From positions 1 through 64,000 of the forward strand of contig NZ_JAUSAR010000169.1 of NCBI RefSeq assembly GCF_030652515.1: a stretch of DNA of 64,000 nucleotides, in the 5' to 3' direction. Source of the stretch: Aquabacterium sp. (GTDB lineage Bacteria; Pseudomonadota; Gammaproteobacteria; Burkholderiales; Burkholderiaceae_C). The notes below the pieces were generated by a model. That model worked only from the letters and a program-made list of their open reading frames with translations, searched no databases and was not told where the DNA came from. Shown one piece after another: positions 8,184 through 16,622 of this stretch. How positions within the stretch are numbered: position 1 is the first letter of the stretch; every line of letters starts with the position of its first letter. A program made the position numbers and the translations under genes.

Positions 8184-8966
8184 TCAGATCCCCAGCGCGT
8201 TGGCGCAGACCGAGAACACGGCATCGAGCGCGATCACGCCCACGATGCCCGCGACCACGGCACGCGTGGTGGCCTGGCCCACGCCTGCCGCGTTGCGCTC
8301 GGCATGCAGGCCGTGATAGCAGCCCGCAATGGCCACCAGGATGCCAAAGGCGATGGCCTTGGAGAAGCCCAGGCCCAGGTGCTGAAAGCTCAAGGCGTCC
8401 AGGCTGCGGTCAAAGTAAGCGGCGGGAGCCAGGCTCAGCATGCTGGCCCCCACCGTGAAGCCCCCCACCAAACCGGCCAGGCAACCAAAGACATACAGCA
8501 AGGGCATCACCAGCAGCAAGGCCAGCACACGCGGCACCACCAGGTGATCCATGGCATTCAGGCCCAGCACCTCCAGCGCGTCAACCTCTTCATTGGCCTG
8601 CATGGTGGCCAGCTCGGCCGCGAAGGCGGCACCGGTGCGCCCGGCCATCACCACGGCCGTGATCACGGCGGCCATCTCGCGCGACACGGCAATCGCCACC
8701 AGGTCGGCCACGAAGATGCCCGCGCCAAACTTCACCAGTTGCACGGCACCCACAAAGGCCAGGATGGCGCCCACCAGCACATTGACCACCAGCACGATCA
8801 GCAAGGCCCGGGCGCTGCAATCGGCCAGCACGCGGGCCATGTCCTGCGACCGGAAACGCCAATGGTTGGGCATCCCATGTGCGATCGCCAGGATCACCGA
8901 TCCCAAGAAAGTGATGCCGCGAAAGGTGCCTTGCAGCGGTGCGGTCCGAGGCCAACGAATCGTCAT
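8184..8966 (-). CDS. MlaE-family ABC transporter permease
   Basis: A 260-residue integral membrane protein with five to six hydrophobic segments and typical MlaE motifs (AGRTGAAFAAELATMQANEEVDALEVLGLNA is split over about residues 108-138; also VVPRVLAL and KAIAFGILVAIAGCYHG). It is the first gene of the operon with the ATPase, MCE protein and auxiliary lipoprotein. The system resembles Mla and PqiABC but lacks separate MlaB and MlaC genes here, so the substrate is not fixed by context. The promoter probably lies in the 186-bp divergent region before 9153. Confidence 0.9.
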   Translation of the reverse strand: MTIRWPRTAPLQGTFRGITFLGSVILAIAHGMPNHWRFRSQDMARVLADCSARALLIVLVVNVLVGAILAFVGAVQLVKFGAGIFVADLVAIAVSREMAAVITAVVMAGRTGAAFAAELATMQANEEVDALEVLGLNAMDHLVVPRVLALLLVMPLLYVFGCLAGLVGGFTVGASMLSLAPAAYFDRSLDALSFQHLGLGFSKAIAFGILVAIAGCYHGLHAERNAAGVGQATTRAVVAGIVGVIALDAVFSVCANALGI

Positions 8967-9009
8967 GTTTGCCGTTCTAACACGAGGCTGAGGCCCTGCG
9001 GTGGCAAGA

Positions 9010-9077
9010 ACAGTGCCTGTCGGCTTTGGCCGACGCCATGTCGCGCAAATGTCCTACAGGTCAACGAGACAGTGCCT
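9010..9077. promoter_or_regulatory. Repeat-rich divergent control region between the lipid-transport operon and the OMP gene
   Basis: Within 68 bp there are ACAG-TGC-CTGT (9010-9020), a perfect GTCGGC-TTTG-GCCGAC inverted repeat (9019-9034), TGTC half-sites at 9018, 9039 and 9050 (21 and 11 bp apart, about two and one helical turns), and the 9-mer ACAGTGCCT repeated at 9010 and 9069. It probably holds operator sites for one or both divergent promoters. Confidence 0.4.
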
Positions 9078-9152
9078 ACGGCCAGGGCATCGCCTGCGCT
9101 TCTAAAGTTTGAGCCATCCAAGCCATCTTTCAAAACTTTCAGGAGAACCTCC

Positions 9153-9989
9153 ATGCCCCACCGTTTGCTGAACGCCCGCCACCTTCGCACCGCTTCCTCG
9201 TGGGCTGCGCTCACCCTGGCCACCGCCGCCGCGCCTGCCATGGCGGTCGAGAAAAGCCTGCCGGTGATCGACCGCGTCGGCGTGTGGGTCGGTGGCTACA
9301 ACGTGGACGCGGAGGGCGACCTCAGCCTGTCCACGGCAGATGGCAGCCAGTCCACCGGCAAGCAACGCGTGATCGATGGCTCCGACGTGGTCAAGCGCGC
9401 CCGCGTGGACTGGCTGCTGTTTGACCGACAGGGCTTCTCGGTGGACCTGTACCACTACAGCCAGAACAAAACCCTGGGCGTGAGCGAACCCTTCACCTAC
9501 AACGGCCAGAGCTACTCGGCCACGGCCCAGCTCAACACCAAAACCTCGTTCGACATCGGCAACTTCTCTTACCGCTGGTGGTTTGGTGGCGAGGACACCG
9601 TGGCTGGCGTGGGCGTGGGTGCCGCCTACTACAAGGTCAAGTTGAACTACACCGCCTCGGCCAGCCTGGGCGGCCTGTCGCAGACCATCTCCGACGGCGA
9701 GAAGAAAGACGCTTGGGCGCCTTTGGTGACCTTGGGCTTTCGCCACCGCATCAGTGACCAGGTCAGGCTTTACGCCGACCTGTCGGGATCCAAGAAGAAC
9801 GGCGGCGAAACGTATGGCGACATCGTCAACGCCGGTGCTGGGGTCGAGTGGTTTCCCTGGCGCAACATCGGTGTGGGCGCCGAGTACAACCACACCCGCA
9901 TCCGCGTGAACTACAGGACTGACGATACCGTGGCCAAGCTTGATCTCAAGCTGAACGGCCCAGCCTTGTACCTGCGGATGCGTTTCTAA
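9153..9989 (+). CDS. Outer-membrane beta-barrel protein (hypothetical)
   Basis: A 278-residue exported protein. The signal peptide ends at AAPAMA-VEK, and the rest alternates polar and hydrophobic residues with aromatic girdle patterns and ends LYLRMRF, a classic C-terminal barrel strand. Repeated Tyr/Gly motifs (WVGGYNVDAEGD, SYRWWFGGEDTVAGVGVGAAYYKV, VGAEYNHTRIRVNY) suggest a 10-12 stranded barrel like the OmpW/OprF-barrel or DUF-type OMP groups; no close family is recognised. Start ATG 9153 follows AGGAGA with good spacing; the long in-frame extension upstream to 8304 is antisense to the permease and rejected. It is followed 19 bp later by the CHRD gene. Confidence 0.82.
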   Translation: MPHRLLNARHLRTASSWAALTLATAAAPAMAVEKSLPVIDRVGVWVGGYNVDAEGDLSLSTADGSQSTGKQRVIDGSDVVKRARVDWLLFDRQGFSVDLYHYSQNKTLGVSEPFTYNGQSYSATAQLNTKTSFDIGNFSYRWWFGGEDTVAGVGVGAAYYKVKLNYTASASLGGLSQTISDGEKKDAWAPLVTLGFRHRISDQVRLYADLSGSKKNGGETYGDIVNAGAGVEWFPWRNIGVGAEYNHTRIRVNYRTDDTVAKLDLKLNGPALYLRMRF

Positions 9990-10008
9990 CCATCCACAGG
10001 AGCTGAGC

Positions 10009-10458
10009 ATGAACTTCCATTCCCTGACCCTCAAGCATTCGTTGCTGGCCGGCTTGTTCGCGGCTGCCAGCCTGGCCCTGGCCCCGTCCATGTCCACGGC
10101 CGCCACCTTCGCCTCGACCCTGTCGGGTGAAGCTGAGATCCCGCCCGTGACCACCATGGGCACCGGCACCGTGGAGGCCACCTACACGCCCGCCACCAAG
10201 ATCTTGAAATGGAAGGTGGTGTACTCTGGCCTGAGCGGCGCGGTGACGGCCGCGCACTTCCACGGTCCGGCCATCCCTGGCCAGAACGCGGGCGTGGCCC
10301 TGCCTTTCAATGGCAAGCTGGACAGCCCCATTGAAGGCGAAGCCACCCTCACCGAAGCGCAAGCTGCGCAAGTGACGGCGGGCCAGTGGTACGTGAACCT
10401 GCACACCGCCGCCAACCCCAAAGGCGAGGTTCGAGGCCAACTGGTCGTCAGCCCATGA
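10009..10458 (+). CDS. CHRD-domain secreted protein
   Basis: A 149-residue protein with a signal peptide (basic start, hydrophobic to about residue 30, cleavage near STAATFA) and one CHRD domain. The diagnostic features are LSGEAEIPPV near the start of the domain, TAAHFHGPA in the middle and YVNLHTAANPKGEVRGQL at the end. CHRD domains are known from chordin and many bacterial secreted proteins; their bacterial role is unclear. The start follows AGGAGC. Its stop TGA overlaps the ATGATG start of the acyl-CoA dehydrogenase gene, so the two are translationally coupled in spite of unrelated locations and functions. Confidence 0.9.
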   Translation: MNFHSLTLKHSLLAGLFAAASLALAPSMSTAATFASTLSGEAEIPPVTTMGTGTVEATYTPATKILKWKVVYSGLSGAVTAAHFHGPAIPGQNAGVALPFNGKLDSPIEGEATLTEAQAAQVTAGQWYVNLHTAANPKGEVRGQLVVSP

Positions 10459-12611
10459 TGGCGTGGCTGGCATCAGCGATCGGCCGGGCCGCGATGGGCC
10501 CGTTCGCCAAAGCCCTGCCACCTTTGGGTGACACCGAACGCGCCGCTTTGGAGGCGGGCACCGTGGGCTTTGAAGGTCAGCTGTTCGCCGGCCAGCCTGA
10601 CTTCAGCGCCTTGCTGAAGGTCAAGCCATTGCCTTTCACCAACGCCGAGCAAAGCTTCCTCGACAACGAAGTGCGTGAGTTGTGCAGCATGCTGGACGAC
10701 CACGCCATCGATGAGGCCGGTGACATGCCGCCCGAGGTGTGGCGCTTCCTCAGAGAGAAGCGCTTCTTCGGCATGATCATCCCGCCCGAATATGGGGGCT
10801 TGGGCTTTGGCCACCTGGCCCATGCCACCGTGGTGGCACGCATCGCCACCGCCAACGTGGCTGCGGCAGTGACGGTGATGGTGCCCAACTCATTGGGCCC
10901 GGCCGAACTGCTGTTGCGCTACGGCACGCTGGCTCAGAAACAACATTACCTGCCCCGCCTGGCCGACGGCCGCGAGTTGCCCTGCTTTGGTTTGACCGCG
11001 CCTTCCGCAGGATCGGACGCTGCGTCCATCCCCGATCGGGGCACGCTGGTCGAACGCGAGATCAATGGCCAGAAGGTGCGCGGCTTTGTCGTCAACTTCG
11101 ACAAGCGCTACATCACCCTGGCGCCCGTGGCCACCGTGGTCGGCCTGGCCTTCCACGCCTACGACGACAGCCTGCCCGAAGGCCAGCGCGATCTTGGCAT
11201 CACCTGCGCGCTGCTGCCCGTGCCCACCGAAGGCATGGAGATCGGCCGACGCCACCTGCCCATGGGCAGCGCCTTCATGAATGGCCCCATCCATGGCCAC
11301 CAGGTGTTTGTGCCGATGGACCAGATCATCGGCGGCGAAAAACAAGTGGGCCAAGGCTGGCGCATGCTGATGGAATGCCTGGCCGCAGGCCGCGCCATTT
11401 CACTGCCCGCCTTGGGCAGCGCGATGCAGCAAGGCGCACTGTTCGTGGCCAATGGCTATGGCCAGATTCGCGAACAGTTCGGACTGCCCATCGCCCGCTT
11501 CCACGCCATCGCCGGGATCATCGCCGAGATGTCGGCCGAGCTGTACGCCACCGACGCCGCGCGCCACTACACCGCCGCCGCGCTCGACGAAGGCCAACAG
11601 CCCAGCGTGGCCAGCGCCATCCTCAAGGTGCATTTGACCGAAGCCGGCCGGCGCGCCGTCAACCATGGCATGGACATCCTCGGCGGCAAGGGCATCATCG
11701 CCGGGCCGTCCAACCTGCTGGGCATCGGCTACCGCCACGCGCCTATCGCCATCACGGTGGAAGGCGCCAACCTGCTGACCCGGGCCCTGATCATCTTTGG
11801 CCAGGGCGCGGTGCGTTGCCACCCGCATGTGCTGGACGAGATGAACGCCATCGAAGCCAAGGACGCACAAGCCCTGGGGCAGGCCTTGTGGTCGCACGTG
11901 CGGCACGTGCTGCGCAACCTGCGGCGCAGCATCTTCGGTGCATCGCTCCTCGGCCTGCCGCCCGCCGACCTGAGGCCCGAAGCACAGCTCATCGCCCGGC
12001 TCAGCACCCAATACAGCTTCACCGCCGATTTGGCCATGGGATTGTTGGGCGGCCAACTCAAGCGCATGGAGTTGCTGTCAGCGCGGCTGGGCGATGTGCT
12101 GGCCCACCTGTACATCGCCAGCGCCTGCCTGTGGCGCTACCAGGTGGACGGCAACCCCGACTTGCTGCCCTTCGCCCAGGCGGGCATCCGCCAGCAGCTG
12201 AACCGGGCCCACACCATCTTGCAAGACCTGCACGCCAACCTGCCCTCCGCCCCGGCCCGCTGGCTGGGGGGATTGAGCCTGAGGGCCACCGGCGCGCTGC
12301 ATCCCCTGCGCGACGAGCAACTGCTTCACCTGGCCGAGTTGCTGCGCACCCGCCGGGATCTGGTTGGCATGCTGTGTCCCGACCTGAGCCTGCCCAAACA
12401 AGGCGGCCAGTTCGACCTGGTCAAAGCCCTGACACTGAGCGCCCAGCTGGGCGAGGACACCAACGCCTTGAACAAGGTGTTGCGGCGCACCCAGTCCTTG
12501 GAAACCGCCTCGCAAAGCGCGAAAAACCCCGCCCTGGCCTTGCGCTACCTGCAAGCCGCCGACCGCGTGATCCAGGTTGACGACGTGGCCCACGACCACG
12601 AAACAGCCTGA
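10455..12611 (+). CDS. fadE: FadE-type acyl-CoA dehydrogenase
   Basis: A 718-residue flavoprotein that should catalyse the first oxidation step of fatty-acid beta-oxidation. Its N-terminal half has the acyl-CoA dehydrogenase core (FFGMIIPPEYGGLGFG, CFGLTAPSAGSDAASIPD, LGGKGIIAGPSNLLGIGY) and the C-terminal 280 residues match the extra DUF1974 domain specific to FadE. It is about 100 residues shorter than E. coli FadE, mainly because it lacks the N-terminal membrane region. ATG 10455 (or 10458) overlaps the CHRD stop codon. A membrane-anchoring segment is not obvious. Confidence 0.9.
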   Translation: MMAWLASAIGRAAMGPFAKALPPLGDTERAALEAGTVGFEGQLFAGQPDFSALLKVKPLPFTNAEQSFLDNEVRELCSMLDDHAIDEAGDMPPEVWRFLREKRFFGMIIPPEYGGLGFGHLAHATVVARIATANVAAAVTVMVPNSLGPAELLLRYGTLAQKQHYLPRLADGRELPCFGLTAPSAGSDAASIPDRGTLVEREINGQKVRGFVVNFDKRYITLAPVATVVGLAFHAYDDSLPEGQRDLGITCALLPVPTEGMEIGRRHLPMGSAFMNGPIHGHQVFVPMDQIIGGEKQVGQGWRMLMECLAAGRAISLPALGSAMQQGALFVANGYGQIREQFGLPIARFHAIAGIIAEMSAELYATDAARHYTAAALDEGQQPSVASAILKVHLTEAGRRAVNHGMDILGGKGIIAGPSNLLGIGYRHAPIAITVEGANLLTRALIIFGQGAVRCHPHVLDEMNAIEAKDAQALGQALWSHVRHVLRNLRRSIFGASLLGLPPADLRPEAQLIARLSTQYSFTADLAMGLLGGQLKRMELLSARLGDVLAHLYIASACLWRYQVDGNPDLLPFAQAGIRQQLNRAHTILQDLHANLPSAPARWLGGLSLRATGALHPLRDEQLLHLAELLRTRRDLVGMLCPDLSLPKQGGQFDLVKALTLSAQLGEDTNALNKVLRRTQSLETASQSAKNPALALRYLQAADRVIQVDDVAHDHETA

Positions 12612-12688
12612 ACCCAGGGCATACCCCAAGCCCCCAAATGGGTGGACCTGGCTGAAGTCATGTGCAAGCCATCAAATGGCGGGTGGCC

Positions 12689-13930
12689 ATGGTGCAATAT
12701 CGGAGCATGACCGCCCATGCCTCCGCCCTGCCATTGCCGCCCCACCGCCATGGTGCTGATCTGGCCACCACCCGCCGAATCGCCAGCCGCCTGCGTCTGA
12801 TGATCCGAGGCAATCCGGAGCCCACGCCCGATGAATGGTCGCGCCTGGGGGCGGCGCTGTGGCGCGGTGACCCGCTGGCAGACGACGTGGCCCATTGGCT
12901 TCAACAAGTGGGCATGGGGGTGGGCCGCCCCATGCTGGAGCGCGCCATCGAGCATGGCCTGGACGCTGTGCCCGATGCCCCCGAGTCACTGTGCCGCTTC
13001 ATGCGGGCCGTGGTGCAAACGCCCGATTGGGTCGATGAAGCCCAACTGGCCCAAGGCGCCCGATTCATCCAGAGCACCGGCCAGCACGGCATGCTGGTCT
13101 TGCGCGATGCGGGCCTGATGGCTGGCTACCAGGCCTCGTCCATCAACAAGACCCTCGTGATGACCGGCTCGCTGCAGCGCGGTGCACAACGCCGCCTGGC
13201 CGAAACCTCATCGTGGTGGATGGACTGCACCACCGATGGCGGCATGGGCCGCCACAGCGCCGGCTTCAAGACCACCTTGCGGGTGCGGGCCATGCACGCC
13301 CTGGTGCGTCAAAACCTGCTGCGCCGCCCCGACTGGGATTCGGCCGCGCACGGTCTGCCCATCAACCAGGTCGACATGCAGGCCACCTACCTGGGCTTCA
13401 GCGCGGTGCATTTGATCGCGTTGCGCATCACCGGTGTCGTGGTCAGCAAAGCCGATGGCGCCGCCATGATGCACCTGTGGCGCTACATCGGCTGGCTCAT
13501 GGGCGTCGAAGAAGCACTGCTGTCCGAAACCGAGATGCAAGGCCGCACCTCGCTTTACCAGAATGTGATCAGCCAGGCCCCGCCCGATGACAGCAGCGCC
13601 GCCCTGGGCCGAGCCTTGATGGACGAACCCCTGAACCGGCACTACCCCTGGGGCGGCGCTTTGCGGGGCCGTTTCAACCGGGCCCGCCACCTGAGCATGC
13701 TGCGGCTGTTTGTGGGCCGCGAGGGCATGCAGCACCTGGGCCTGCCGCCCGCCCTGCCCTGGCATCCGGTGCTGACCACCTTGCCGCGCCTGCTCTGGAC
13801 CGGGGCTCACCACCTGCTGCCCGGTGGCCAGGCCCGTCTGGTGCGCGAAGGGCGCGCCAACCAGCTGCGCTACATGCCCATCGTGTTCGGCAAACACCCC
13901 CCCGTGGTGGCCCAACACGTGGCACCGTAG
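12689..13930 (+). CDS. MpaB / latex-clearing-protein family oxygenase (DUF2236)
   Basis: A 413-residue protein of the oxygenase MpaB / rubber oxygenase Lcp superfamily, haem proteins that cleave isoprenoid double bonds. Visible family features are the helical segment GARFIQSTGQHGMLVLRDAG, SSINKTLVMTGSLQRGAQRRL, a histidine-containing stretch MGRHSAGFKTTLRVRAMHA, and INQVDMQATYLGFSAVHLIALR followed by WRYIGWLMGVEEALL. The substrate cannot be read from the sequence. Starts at 12662 (GTG), 12689 (ATG, after GGCGGG) and 12707 (ATG) are all possible; I chose the middle one on ribosome-binding site spacing. It follows the FadE gene by 77 bp and may share its transcript. Confidence 0.78.
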   Translation: MVQYRSMTAHASALPLPPHRHGADLATTRRIASRLRLMIRGNPEPTPDEWSRLGAALWRGDPLADDVAHWLQQVGMGVGRPMLERAIEHGLDAVPDAPESLCRFMRAVVQTPDWVDEAQLAQGARFIQSTGQHGMLVLRDAGLMAGYQASSINKTLVMTGSLQRGAQRRLAETSSWWMDCTTDGGMGRHSAGFKTTLRVRAMHALVRQNLLRRPDWDSAAHGLPINQVDMQATYLGFSAVHLIALRITGVVVSKADGAAMMHLWRYIGWLMGVEEALLSETEMQGRTSLYQNVISQAPPDDSSAALGRALMDEPLNRHYPWGGALRGRFNRARHLSMLRLFVGREGMQHLGLPPALPWHPVLTTLPRLLWTGAHHLLPGGQARLVREGRANQLRYMPIVFGKHPPVVAQHVAP

Positions 13931-13983
13931 AAGCGGGCACAATTGCGCCCTCTGCCCCTTTGATCTCGATCGCCCCTGTTTCC

Positions 13984-14538
13984 ATGTCCTCGACGCCCAC
14001 CTCTCCTTCGCCGACCCCAGATGCCATGACGCCGGCCGCCTGCGCCACGCAACTTCGGCAGCTGTTCCCGGCCCTGTTTGACGGCGCGCCCAAGCCATTG
14101 AAACTGCGCATCCAGGCCGACATCCAAGAGCGCGCCCCCGGCGTGTTCACCAAGCAGGTGCTGTCCGCCTTCCTGCGCCGCCACACGGGCAGCCATGCCT
14201 ACCTGGTGGCCCTCAGCAAAGCCACCCACCGCTTCGACCTGGATGGCCAGCCCGGCGACGAAATCAGCGAAGAGCACCGCAAGGTGGCCCAGGAAGAGCT
14301 GGGCCGCCGCCGCGCCAACCACGAAGCCAAGATCGAGCTGGAACACCAGCAGCGCCGCAACCGCGCCACCTTGCTGCGCGACTTCCAGGCCACCACCCTG
14401 ACGCCCGCCAATTTCTGCGCGCTCAAGGGCGTGCCGGTGGAAGAACTTGACCACCTTCTGGAGTTGGCCCGCAAGGAAGCGCAAGAAGCGCCGCCTCAAG
14501 ACCGCCGCCCTCGCCCACCGCCACAACGGCGTCGTTGA
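13984..14538 (+). CDS. proQ: ProQ/FinO-family RNA chaperone
   Basis: A 184-residue RNA-binding protein. The ProQ/FinO domain covers about residues 18-105 (LRQLFPALFDGAPKPLKLRI, KQVLSAFLRRHTGSHAYL, RFDLDGQPGDEISEEHRKVA). The C-terminal third is highly charged, helical and ends in a Pro/Arg tail (RRPRPPPQRRR), likely adding RNA affinity. ProQ proteins stabilise small RNAs and mRNA 3' ends. The ATG at 13984 is preferred to 13960 because it starts directly before the Ser/Pro/Thr-rich linker typical of the family; both are possible. It lies 53 bp after the oxygenase gene. Confidence 0.85.
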   Translation: MSSTPTSPSPTPDAMTPAACATQLRQLFPALFDGAPKPLKLRIQADIQERAPGVFTKQVLSAFLRRHTGSHAYLVALSKATHRFDLDGQPGDEISEEHRKVAQEELGRRRANHEAKIELEHQQRRNRATLLRDFQATTLTPANFCALKGVPVEELDHLLELARKEAQEAPPQDRRPRPPPQRRR

Positions 14539-14623
14539 GTGGTCAAAGGGGCCCTCAGGGCGCCCGCCCCACTGAGACATCTTGCCCACTGTGTGCTTTG
14601 GTGAAACCGCAGTAGATTGCGGG

Positions 14624-15337
14624 ATGCGCCCCCACCTCTTCGCCTTCATCCTGTCCGCAGGCATCACCGCATCGCTCCACGCGGCCCCCAAGGTTGAGGA
14701 CAGCCTCGCCCAGCGGTTGCAAGCCTGCACCGTCTGCCATGGCCCCCAAGGCCGCGCCGCCAGCGATGGCTACTACCCGCGCATCGCCGGCAAACCGGCG
14801 GGCTACCTGTACAACCAGTTGCGCAATTTCCGCGACGGCCGCCGCCACTACGCGCTGATGGCCAATCTGCTGGACCCGCTGTCCGACGAGTACCTGCACG
14901 AGATCGCGAACTACTTTGCCGCGCTCGACCTGCCCTACCCCGCTCAGAAGCCTACCCCCCCCTCCGCCGCATCCGAACTCCAACGTGGCCAGGATCTGGT
15001 GACCCGGGGCGACGCCCAGCGCAAGATCCCCGCCTGCGTGCAATGCCATGGCGCGGCCCTGACCGGCGTTCAGCCCGCCATCCCCGGCTTGTTGGGGGTG
15101 CCACGCGACTACCTCAACGCCCAATTGGGATCCTGGCAAAACGGCAACCGCCAGGCCAAGGCACCCGACTGCATGGCCACCATCGCGCAACGCCTGCGGC
15201 CCGAAGACATCGCGGCGGTATCGCAATGGATCTCGGCCCAGCCTGTGCCTGAACATGCCAAGGCGGCGGCCAGCTTGCCGGGCCGCCTGCCCATGCCTTG
15301 CGGCGGTGTGCCGGATGGCCAAGGAGTCAAGCCATGA
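14624..15337 (+). CDS. Di-haem cytochrome c (c4-like)
   Basis: A 237-residue periplasmic cytochrome. The signal peptide ends near SLHAAPK. Two CxxCH haem sites lie at Cys35-Cys38 (CTVCHG) and Cys138-Cys141 (CVQCHG), about 103 residues apart, as in tandem class I domains of cytochrome c4. Candidate axial Met residues are in YALMANLLDPL and PDCMATIAQ. It transfers electrons between periplasmic dehydrogenases and terminal oxidases. Its TGA overlaps the ATG of the tri-haem cytochrome gene, so the two form a coupled electron-transfer pair. Confidence 0.9.
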   Translation: MRPHLFAFILSAGITASLHAAPKVEDSLAQRLQACTVCHGPQGRAASDGYYPRIAGKPAGYLYNQLRNFRDGRRHYALMANLLDPLSDEYLHEIANYFAALDLPYPAQKPTPPSAASELQRGQDLVTRGDAQRKIPACVQCHGAALTGVQPAIPGLLGVPRDYLNAQLGSWQNGNRQAKAPDCMATIAQRLRPEDIAAVSQWISAQPVPEHAKAAASLPGRLPMPCGGVPDGQGVKP

Positions 15338-16602
15338 AGCGCGCCATCGCCCTGGTGCTGATCATCGGCCTGGCCCTGGCCGCCGCCGTCTACGCCCTCA
15401 ATGTGCGCGGCGAAGACCCGATCACCTCCGGCCACGAGCCGCCCGCCAGCGCACAGCTCATCGCCAGTGGCGAGTACCTCGCCCGCACCGGCAACTGCAT
15501 GGCCTGCCACACCGCGCGGGGCGGCGAGCCTTACGCGGGCGGTCTGGGCATCCAGACGCCCTTTGGCACCGTGTACACCTCCAACCTCACGCCCGATCCG
15601 CAGACCGGCATCGGCGCCTGGTCGTCCTCAGAGTTCTGGCGCGCCATGCACAACGGCCGCTCGCGCGATGGCCGCCTGCTCTACCCCGCCTTTCCTTACC
15701 CCAACTACACCCACGTCACCCGGGCTGATTCGGACGCGATCTTCGCCTACCTGCGCAGCCTGCCCGCCGTGGCCCAGACCAACCGGCCGCACGAGTTGCG
15801 CTTTCCTTACGACTCAACCCCAGCCTTGGCCGTGTGGCGCGCCCTGTTCTTCAAGCCCGGCCAGTTCGAGCCCGACACGAAGCAATCGGCCAACTGGAAC
15901 CGTGGCGCCTACCTGGTGCAGGGCCTGGGCCATTGCAACGCCTGCCACGCCAGCCGCAATGCCCTGGGCGCCACCAGCGGCACCCTGGACTTGAGTGGCG
16001 GCCTGATCCCGGTGCAGAACTGGTACGCGCCCTCGCTCACCTCGTCGCACGAAGCGGGCGTGGCCGATTGGCCGCTGCCCGACATCGTTGAGCTCTTGAG
16101 AACCGGCGTGTCCCGCCAAGGCACCGTGGTCGGCCCCATGGCCGAGGTCGTGCAAAACAGCACGCAGCACTGGACCGATGGCGACCTGCTCGCCATGGCC
16201 ACCTACCTGAAGGCACTGCCGCCCAGCCAAGACACCCGCAAACGCGTCACCGTGGCGCCCGCCCTGCCTGACAGCCATGGCGCCAAGCTCTACAAGGTGC
16301 ATTGCGCCCAATGCCATGGCGACCAAGGCGAAGGCGCGGCCCAGGCTTACCCGGCGCTGGCAGGCAACCGCGCGGTGACCATGGACTCGCCCGCCAACCT
16401 GGTGCGCATCGTGCTGGCGGGGGGCTTCGCGCCGTCAACGAAGGGCAACCCACGCCCCTACGGCATGCCGCCCTTTGCGATGGTGTTCAGCAACGACGAC
16501 ACGGCGGCCGTGGTGTCCTACATCCGCAGCGCCTGGGGCAACCAGGGCCAGGCGGTCTCCACGCTGGACGTGATCCAGTTGCGCAATGGGCTTCAATACT
16601 GA
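15334..16602 (+). CDS. Tri-haem membrane-anchored cytochrome c
   Basis: A 422-residue cytochrome with an uncleaved or signal N-terminal helix (residues about 3-22) and three CxxCH sites at Cys55 (CMACHT), Cys201 (CNACHA) and Cys324 (CAQCHG). Three domains of this spacing are the architecture of cytochrome subunits of membrane-bound alcohol, aldehyde, gluconate and sorbitol dehydrogenases. No dehydrogenase catalytic subunit is next to it, so its partner must be encoded elsewhere or it works with the overlapping c4-like cytochrome. The ATGA overlap with the upstream gene indicates coupling. It converges on the aminotransferase gene with 20 bp between. Confidence 0.88.
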   Translation: MKRAIALVLIIGLALAAAVYALNVRGEDPITSGHEPPASAQLIASGEYLARTGNCMACHTARGGEPYAGGLGIQTPFGTVYTSNLTPDPQTGIGAWSSSEFWRAMHNGRSRDGRLLYPAFPYPNYTHVTRADSDAIFAYLRSLPAVAQTNRPHELRFPYDSTPALAVWRALFFKPGQFEPDTKQSANWNRGAYLVQGLGHCNACHASRNALGATSGTLDLSGGLIPVQNWYAPSLTSSHEAGVADWPLPDIVELLRTGVSRQGTVVGPMAEVVQNSTQHWTDGDLLAMATYLKALPPSQDTRKRVTVAPALPDSHGAKLYKVHCAQCHGDQGEGAAQAYPALAGNRAVTMDSPANLVRIVLAGGFAPSTKGNPRPYGMPPFAMVFSNDDTAAVVSYIRSAWGNQGQAVSTLDVIQLRNGLQY

Positions 16603-16622
16603 GCTGAATTGATTTGAGGGCC

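Noticed and set aside
8304..9152. N-terminal extension of the outer-membrane protein frame
   Set aside because: It lies antisense to the MlaE permease; the ATG at 9153 has a good ribosome-binding site and a clean signal peptide.
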